From: Candidatus Cloacimonadota bacterium
Lineage (GTDB): Bacteria > Cloacimonadota > Cloacimonadia > Cloacimonadales > TCS61
Reading direction: 5' to 3'
DNA length: 13,030 bases
Assembly (NCBI GenBank): GCA_030626645.1
Contig: DAOUTP010000028.1
Location: forward strand, 1 to 13,030
A program made the translations under genes and the position numbers. Positions 7,750 to 13,030 of the stretch are shown here, in pieces. Each line of letters starts with the position of its first letter. Positions within the stretch are counted from its first letter, which is position 1. A model generated the notes under the pieces. That model worked only from the letters and a program-made list of their open reading frames with translations, did not search any database and had not been told where the DNA came from.

Positions 7750-9558
7750 TTACTTTTTAGATAAATACTCAAGAATCAACTTTGCACTTTTTTCTCCGAT
7801 ACCCTTAATGCTCATTAACTCCTTTAATGATGCATTTCCAATATTATCTACAGAACCAAATTTCTTTAGAAGCGAGAATTTTGTCTGTTCTCCAACTCCT
7901 ATAATTTTATCAAGCTCACTTGTCAGTGTTCGTTTTTTTCTTCTTTTCCTATGAAAATTGATGGCGAATCTATGTGCCTCATCACGTATTTTAACGAGCA
8001 CCCTCAAAGCTGAAGAATTACGTGGTAGAATTATCGAATTTTTGATGCCGGGCAAGAATACTTCTTCTATTCGTTTAGCTAAAGAGAGTATCTCAATATC
8101 TTCAATTTTCATCTCTTTTAAAATATTATTGGATTTGCTGAGTTGTCCTTTACCACCATCAATTACTATCAGGTCTGGTTTCTCGTTCTCCTCAATCTTA
8201 TTTAGATAACGTCTCATTGTTTCTTCCATCGACGCAAAATCATCCTGCCCATTTACAGTTTCCATGATGAAATGCCGGTAATTCTTCTTCTTTGGCTTTC
8301 CGTTTTCAAAAAATACCAATGAGGAAACTGTATCTGTACCCTGGATTGTGGAAATATCAATACAAACCATTTTTCTGGGAAGCTTTCTCAGATTAAGTTT
8401 ATCCTTTAATTCCTTTATTGGGAAGATAGTTCGATTGCTTTTTCTAAGATATTTTAATTTTTCTTCTTCTACAAAATTAAACGCATTCTCATGAGCAATA
8501 GAAATTAATGCTTTGTTATCACCCTTTTGGGGAATTATTAATTTATTTTTCAACCATTTATTAAGAGTTTCAAGATCATCGGGTTCTATTTGCAGAAAAA
8601 TACGAAAAGGCAACTCATCCAATTTTGATGAATAATATTGTTTTAAAAAGGCTTCCATGATCTGTGAGAGGGTTGTTCCATCTGTATTATTAAGTGCATA
8701 GATCTCTTTGTTTAACAACTTCCCGGAAAGTATCTTAAGAACTGCAACTGCAGCTTTGCTCCCCTCCTGATAAACTCCGACAACATCCCGATTTTTTTCA
8801 TCTGTAAAAAACATGTTCTTCGATCTATTTAATTTTTGAACATTTTCAATTTTATCTCTAAATTTTGCTGCTTCCTCAAAATTTAGTTTATCGGAGTGTT
8901 CTTTCATGCGTATAGTAAAATCACTTAACACATCTTTATTTCTACCCTTAATAAACTGAATCATTGCGGTTACATTTTTTCTGTATTCTTCAATACTGAT
9001 TTTTCCTATACATGGAGCAGGGCACTTGCCCAATTGATAATTCATACAAGATCGTTTAAATACAGGTTTGCCTTGGGGAATTTTTCTTGTACAGGTTCGT
9101 ATTGGGAAGATCCATTCCAGCATACGTAGAGTCTTTCTCATAGCCTTTGTATCGGTATAAGGTCCAAAGTATTTAGAACCATCTTTCTTGAGATCTCTTG
9201 TAACAAATACTTGAGGAAAAGGTTCCTTAATTGTAACTTTAATAAATGGTTTACTTTTATCATCTTTTAACTGAATATTATATTTGGGTTTGTGCTTTTT
9301 TATTAAATTTGCTTCCAATACAAGTGCTTGCTCTTCTGTTTTTGTAAGGATATAATCCAGATCAGCTATCTTACTAATCATCTCTGCTGTTTTGGGGTCT
9401 GTTGGGGTTCCAGTAAAATATGACCGTATCCGATTCCGCAGGACTTTTGCCTTCCCAATATAAATGATCTTACCTGATGCATTCTTCATAATGTATACAC
9501 CGGAAGAAACCGGTAACAATGTTAATTTTTGCTTTATTTTTTTGGAAATCTTCTGCAT
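7750..9558 (-). CDS. uvrC: Excinuclease ABC subunit C (UvrC)
   Basis: A 602-residue nuclease of nucleotide excision repair that cuts on both sides of UvrB-bound lesions. The GIY-YIG domain (about 14-92) shows GVY at 20-22, YIG at 33-35, Arg41 and Glu82, and makes the 3' incision. Four cysteines at 156, 171, 179 and 183 match the iron-sulphur cluster ligands of E. coli UvrC; the 8 and 4 spacing of the last three is the same. A UVR motif for UvrB binding lies near 212-243. The RNase H-like domain has Asp400 (CIDIS), Asp439 or Asp440 (GQDD), Asp467 (VIDGG) and His529 (DEAHR), and makes the 5' incision. Paired helix-hairpin-helix motifs close the protein (about 549-602). AAGG lies 8 bases before the ATG. 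It is first in the minus-strand group. No terminator is seen in the 72 bp after it, so readthrough into the kinases is possible. Confidence 0.97.
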   Translation of the reverse strand: MQKISKKIKQKLTLLPVSSGVYIMKNASGKIIYIGKAKVLRNRIRSYFTGTPTDPKTAEMISKIADLDYILTKTEEQALVLEANLIKKHKPKYNIQLKDDKSKPFIKVTIKEPFPQVFVTRDLKKDGSKYFGPYTDTKAMRKTLRMLEWIFPIRTCTRKIPQGKPVFKRSCMNYQLGKCPAPCIGKISIEEYRKNVTAMIQFIKGRNKDVLSDFTIRMKEHSDKLNFEEAAKFRDKIENVQKLNRSKNMFFTDEKNRDVVGVYQEGSKAAVAVLKILSGKLLNKEIYALNNTDGTTLSQIMEAFLKQYYSSKLDELPFRIFLQIEPDDLETLNKWLKNKLIIPQKGDNKALISIAHENAFNFVEEEKLKYLRKSNRTIFPIKELKDKLNLRKLPRKMVCIDISTIQGTDTVSSLVFFENGKPKKKNYRHFIMETVNGQDDFASMEETMRRYLNKIEENEKPDLIVIDGGKGQLSKSNNILKEMKIEDIEILSLAKRIEEVFLPGIKNSIILPRNSSALRVLVKIRDEAHRFAINFHRKRRKKRTLTSELDKIIGVGEQTKFSLLKKFGSVDNIGNASLKELMSIKGIGEKSAKLILEYLSKK

Positions 9559-9708
9559 AATTTCTGCCTTATTTTTTTTAATGTATCCTGCATTTCATAG
9601 TTAATACTTAACAATGAAAACGAGCACACTTCCATTTCCAAATCTCGTATTCAATGAATGATAGAATCGAAATTCCAAACATGATGTAAACAAAAAACTG
9701 ATTTTAAT

Positions 9709-9736
9709 TTGACAACAATCAAAATCACATTATTCA
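9709..9736 (+). promoter_or_regulatory. Candidate promoter of the plus-strand glycosyltransferase operon
   Basis: A perfect -35 TTGACA (9709-9714) is followed after 16 bp by a weak -10, TATTCA (9731-9736), which matches TATAAT at its first three bases. It lies 27 bp before the preferred ATG at 9764, in the 205-bp gap to the divergent uvrC. No convincing uvrC promoter was seen in the gap. A small palindrome GTTAA-TAC-TTAAC (9600-9612) lies nearer uvrC. Confidence 0.4.
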
Positions 9737-9763
9737 GGTTAATTGTTAAACGAAGGACAAACT

Positions 9764-10936
9764 ATGAAAAATGAGAGAAAGGCATTCGGTATTATTACTA
9801 AAAATTTGAATCATTTAAAACCAATTAACTCCTTTCTTGATAATGCAAAAAAATACGGACACAAAGTTGAACATTTGATAGTTTCTTATGAAGATGAAAT
9901 TGATCCTTCTGTATTAAGCTCATTACAGAGGAAATGTCAGGTTACAACTGTTAAAAGAGGAAATGCTCCAAAGCTGAACTCGTTTTTACTGGAACTCGGT
10001 TTAGCAAAAGAAGATATCAAAATAATTCTGGGGACTCCAAACAAAGAAAAATATGGTTTGGTAGCTTATGGAACTTCTAGAAATTATGTGCTTATCGCGG
10101 CATTGATGCTTGGAATTAATTACCTCATGTTTTTTGATACTGATATTTATCCAAAGATATTAACTGAATTTACTGATGAGAAGTACAGTTTCATTGATAT
10201 TGATTTCATAGGCTCTCATATGAAATACCTTATAGAAAATGATGTCATATTAACAACAAGTGATTACACTGGTTACTATATCATTCCCAAGATGAATTTT
10301 CCATATTTGATGGAACTTCTTCGTGGTGTTCAAAAGGAAGACAGGTTTTATTATATTTCCAGTGTAGATACTCCCGTTACCAGAAACATGCATTCCAAAA
10401 ATATTTTCGATACGCAAAAAGCTCTGGGCGGAAACATGGCTCTTGATCTTTCTAAAATTGATATTATTCCACCATTTTTCTCAACAAATTTAATTCTCGA
10501 TGAAGAGTGTTTTTTGGGTCGCGGAGAAGATACTCTTTTTGGACCGGAAGTTCATGGATTAGGAAGATGTGTTGATATTGATCTTCTTATTTTTCATAAT
10601 TGTTTTGGTGATTTTCCTAATAAACCTGAAATAACCAAACAGAAAAATTTGGATCGTTTCTATTATGCCTGCATGGGCTGGCTGATCAGAAATCCTTTTT
10701 TCAATTGGATAAGAAATAAATATGCACTTGCTGCAGAAGAAATTAATATAGAACAGAGATATGAATCACTCTTGATAGGCAGTGGATCTGCTGCTGAGTA
10801 TTTTAATGATGAAAGGTTTTTAAAATTACCAAGAGCCTTTAAGTTGGCTTACAAAAAATTAGATGACGATATTAAGCATTATGAAGATTTAATGTTTGCC
10901 TGGAAGAAATTAAGACGATTATTAAATAAGGAGTAA
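9764..10936 (+). CDS. Putative GT-A fold glycosyltransferase-like protein, family not recognised
   Basis: 390 residues from the ATG at 9764, chosen because GAAGGA (9752-9757) lies six bases upstream. An in-frame TTG at 9743 would add seven residues but has no such site. I do not recognise a named family. It has the marks of a nucleotide-sugar GT-A enzyme: GTSRN (103-107), a hydrophobic strand ending in FFDTDIYP with the DTD metal-binding motif (125-127), GGNM (222-225), RGEDT (253-257) and a later HN (278-279). It has no signal sequence or clear membrane segment, so it is probably cytosolic. The C-terminal 70 residues are charged and helical. Sugar donor and acceptor cannot be read. The next gene begins 3 bp after the stop and shares the same motif order, so the two probably act in one pathway. 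Glycosyl transfer is inferred from motifs only. Confidence 0.75.
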   Translation: MKNERKAFGIITKNLNHLKPINSFLDNAKKYGHKVEHLIVSYEDEIDPSVLSSLQRKCQVTTVKRGNAPKLNSFLLELGLAKEDIKIILGTPNKEKYGLVAYGTSRNYVLIAALMLGINYLMFFDTDIYPKILTEFTDEKYSFIDIDFIGSHMKYLIENDVILTTSDYTGYYIIPKMNFPYLMELLRGVQKEDRFYYISSVDTPVTRNMHSKNIFDTQKALGGNMALDLSKIDIIPPFFSTNLILDEECFLGRGEDTLFGPEVHGLGRCVDIDLLIFHNCFGDFPNKPEITKQKNLDRFYYACMGWLIRNPFFNWIRNKYALAAEEINIEQRYESLLIGSGSAAEYFNDERFLKLPRAFKLAYKKLDDDIKHYEDLMFAWKKLRRLLNKE

Positions 10937-10939
10937 CAC

Positions 10940-12688
10940 ATGCGAACTTATATGGTAATTCCAACCTACTGGACGGGTCCTAATAGCGAATGGGAAGAAG
11001 GTGATAAGGTTTTTGATCATGCTACACCGGTAAGTGAAGAAGGTACTTTAGGACGAACTCTTGACTCACTGCATATTCTTGAAGATAATGAATTCACTTT
11101 GGTGATAATTGCTATTGCCACAAACAAAAAATATGAAAAACCGATGAAAGAAAAATTGAAAAAAATGCTGCTCAAGGCGGATATTCCAGTTGATACGATC
11201 CTGTTTACTGAAACAACCCTTACCAACATTAAAAAGGAACTTTATAAAGATTATTCCGGTGAAGATGTCTTAAGTTTAGATAATTATGCTCACATAAGGA
11301 ATATGTGTATTTTTGTTCCATACATTCTGGATGCTGAAATTGCACTATTAATTGATGATGACGAAGTATTTGAAGACCCAAAATTCGTAACAAAAGCAAA
11401 AGAATTTATTGGAAAAAGATTTTACGGAAACACAATCGATGGAGTTGCTGGTTATTATTTAAATGAAGATAACGAGTATTATGATAAAGTAAATATTGTT
11501 CCGTGGATGACATATTGGGATCGTTTTGGTGGGAAACGGGAAGCATTTGACAAGATCATTGGTAGTGAACCTCGATTAAAGAAAACACCATTTGCTTTTG
11601 GTGGAGCAATGGTTATACATCGAAATTTAATGCGAATTGTTCCTTTCGATCCACGAATTACTCGGGGTGAAGATACAGATTATGTAATTAATGCCCGGAT
11701 CTTCGGTTTCAATTTCTTTTTAGATAATACATTAGCGATAAAACATTTACCTCCATCAAAAAAGCATCCGGTCTGGAAAAGATTTAGAGAGGATATTTTT
11801 AGATTCCTATATGATAAATCCAAATTTGATACGCAAACCTATAAAACTAATCTTCATGAGATCAAGCCGGAAGATTTTGATCCTTATCCCGGTTCATTCA
11901 TGAAACCGGATCTAGGTGATAAAATTTTTAAGACTAATATAATCCTTGCTTTAAATTACCTTGCAGATGGAGATGTTGAAGCCTGTAAAGGGACAATTGA
12001 GAATATTTATCTAGCAAGATATGATGCGATCCCACACTATAATACATTCGAAACTTATCTCAGTTTCCAGAAAGAATGGAGAGCAACTTTAGAACAAACA
12101 AAATCTTTTGGAGATACTCTAAAAGATATCATTAAAAAAGGACAGATCATCAAATTTGATAAGTACCAGATCGAAAAGAGGAAATTGTTGGAAAAAACAA
12201 GTATTCATAAAAATCTGCATCTTCGCCAAATTGAGATGTTCAAGAATTTTACTAAAAAGGAACTGAGAAGTATTTTCTTTATTTCAGAAATTATCAACCT
12301 AATAAGGGGTGAATATGTTTTTAAAGCAGGTGATATGGATAGTAATGTTTACGTAGTTCTTCAGGGAACACTTGATGTTATTAAGGAAAGAAAGAACTCC
12401 GATAATGATATTTTAGTTTCCAAAATTGAACCCGGTGATCATTTTAATGAGACATCAATATTCTTTGGAGCAAAACATAAGGTTTCGGTTATTGCAACTT
12501 CAGATGTTGATCTGCTGAAAGTTAATAATAAAGAATTTCTAAAGCTGCTTAAAGATAACTGTGAACTTTCTGCCAAACTTTTATGGATCGTATCAAAGAA
12601 ACTTAGTGAACGACTGATGCACACAACCCAGAAATTCTCTGATACCAAAGATCAGTCTTCTGATGTTTCTGACCATATGGAAAGTTAA
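10940..12688 (+). CDS. GT-A glycosyltransferase-like domain fused to a C-terminal cyclic-nucleotide-binding domain
   Basis: 582 residues. The N-terminal part (about 1-290) looks like a GT-A enzyme: VIPTYW at the start, HIRN (118-121), a strand ending in LIDDDEVF with an acidic DDD (139-141), FGGAM (220-224), RGEDTDY (242-248) and KHLPP (268-272). A mainly helical linker follows (about 290-425). The C-terminal part (about 430-560) is a CAP_ED/cNMP domain: a lead helix, GEYVFKAGD, VYVVLQGTLDVI, and a phosphate-cassette region EPGDHFNETSIFFG. The protein then ends in helices without a helix-turn-helix, so it is not a Crp-type transcription factor. The cassette keeps the Glu but has His where the cyclic-phosphate-binding Arg is expected, so the ligand is uncertain. 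AAGGAG (10928-10933) overlaps the upstream stop. The TAA overlaps the next ATG by one base. Membrane segments are absent. The fusion is clear; regulation by ligand is inference. Confidence 0.85.
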   Translation: MRTYMVIPTYWTGPNSEWEEGDKVFDHATPVSEEGTLGRTLDSLHILEDNEFTLVIIAIATNKKYEKPMKEKLKKMLLKADIPVDTILFTETTLTNIKKELYKDYSGEDVLSLDNYAHIRNMCIFVPYILDAEIALLIDDDEVFEDPKFVTKAKEFIGKRFYGNTIDGVAGYYLNEDNEYYDKVNIVPWMTYWDRFGGKREAFDKIIGSEPRLKKTPFAFGGAMVIHRNLMRIVPFDPRITRGEDTDYVINARIFGFNFFLDNTLAIKHLPPSKKHPVWKRFREDIFRFLYDKSKFDTQTYKTNLHEIKPEDFDPYPGSFMKPDLGDKIFKTNIILALNYLADGDVEACKGTIENIYLARYDAIPHYNTFETYLSFQKEWRATLEQTKSFGDTLKDIIKKGQIIKFDKYQIEKRKLLEKTSIHKNLHLRQIEMFKNFTKKELRSIFFISEIINLIRGEYVFKAGDMDSNVYVVLQGTLDVIKERKNSDNDILVSKIEPGDHFNETSIFFGAKHKVSVIATSDVDLLKVNNKEFLKLLKDNCELSAKLLWIVSKKLSERLMHTTQKFSDTKDQSSDVSDHMES

Positions 12689-13030
12689 TGAAAGTTCTAT
12701 TGATAAACCATTTTCCGTTGCAGGGTTCAGGAAGTGGTATTTACACTTTGAATATTGCGCAGGAATTAATTAAAGAAGGTCATGAAGTTTTTGTTATCGA
12801 TATTGATTGTGAAATAGATAACAATAATTATTCATTCCAAAGAAAAACAATTATGTGCGATGAAACTAAAAATGAAAACCCTGATCTAAGTTTCAATTTC
12901 CCCTGCTTCACAACTCATCCCCGCAGTTTAAATACATTCTATAATATTTCCAATGAACAAGTTGAAGAATATGTTCATACATTTATAGAAGTTACAAAAG
13001 AAGTTGTAGCAGATTTTAACCCTGATATTA
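12688..13030 (+). CDS. Glycosyltransferase, GT-B fold (GT4-like), 3' end cut by the window
   Basis: The first 114 codons are present and the frame is open to the window edge. The protein starts MKVLLINHFP, then a glycine-serine loop QGSGSGIYT and an amphipathic helix LNIAQELIKEGHEVFVID. This is the typical first Rossmann unit of GT4-type enzymes, in which the Gly-rich loop lies near the acceptor/donor cleft. The donor-binding half is outside the window, so substrate and family are not fixed. The ATG shares one base with the preceding TAA (TAATG), a sign of translational coupling. A modest GGAAAG lies just upstream (12679-12684). It is the third sugar-transfer gene in a row on this strand. Confidence 0.8.
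   Translation, partial: MKVLLINHFPLQGSGSGIYTLNIAQELIKEGHEVFVIDIDCEIDNNNYSFQRKTIMCDETKNENPDLSFNFPCFTTHPRSLNTFYNISNEQVEEYVHTFIEVTKEVVADFNPDI

Noticed and set aside
9743..9763. Start of the first plus-strand gene at TTG 9743
   Set aside because: The in-frame ATG at 9764 has a well-placed GAAGGA; the TTG has no ribosome site and would add only seven residues.
10940..12688. Annotation as a Crp/Fnr transcription regulator
   Set aside because: The CAP_ED domain is present, but no helix-turn-helix follows it, and the N-terminal half has GT-A motifs.

Overview
The window is AT-rich (roughly one third G+C by eye) and densely coded, with eight protein genes and no rRNA, tRNA, CRISPR array or transposase gene. 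The HtpG belongs to the type seen in the Bacteroidetes/FCB lineage, with an IAFSGA stretch in place of the IAKSGT form of E. coli. The tetratricopeptide (TPR) histidine kinases also fit that lineage. However, several genes carry clear Shine-Dalgarno sequences (AAGGAG and similar), which true Bacteroidetes usually lack. My inference is a low-GC relative of the FCB group, such as a Cloacimonadota- or Marinimicrobia-like candidate phylum. This rests on style of sequence, not on a phylogeny.

Layout. Positions 1-220 are non-coding: two copies of a repeat 116 bp apart, each tied to hairpins, followed by the htpG terminator. From 221 to 9558 all genes lie on the minus strand; in transcription order they are uvrC (DNA repair), two paralogous membrane TPR histidine kinases, pyrR (pyrimidine regulator/UPRTase) and htpG (Hsp90). 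The kinases and pyrR are packed with gaps of 17 and 7 bp and look like one transcription unit. uvrC may feed into it, since no terminator is visible in the 72 bp between. htpG is separated by a near-perfect CIRCE operator, so it probably has its own heat-shock control by HrcA.

From 9764 to the right edge the genes are on the plus strand and diverge from uvrC. Two proteins have GT-A glycosyltransferase-like motifs. The second is fused to a C-terminal cyclic-nucleotide-binding (CAP_ED) domain with no DNA-binding domain. A third gene, cut by the window end, starts like a GT-B (GT4-type) glycosyltransferase. Gaps of 3 bp and a 1-base stop/start overlap point to one operon making a glycan or glycosylated metabolite.

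The most distinctive content is this operon. A glycosyltransferase that may be gated by a bound small molecule sits next to a smaller GT with the same motif order and spacing. The second notable point is the CIRCE site at htpG, which may also end the pyrR transcript. The rest (uvrC, pyrR, htpG) is ordinary housekeeping.
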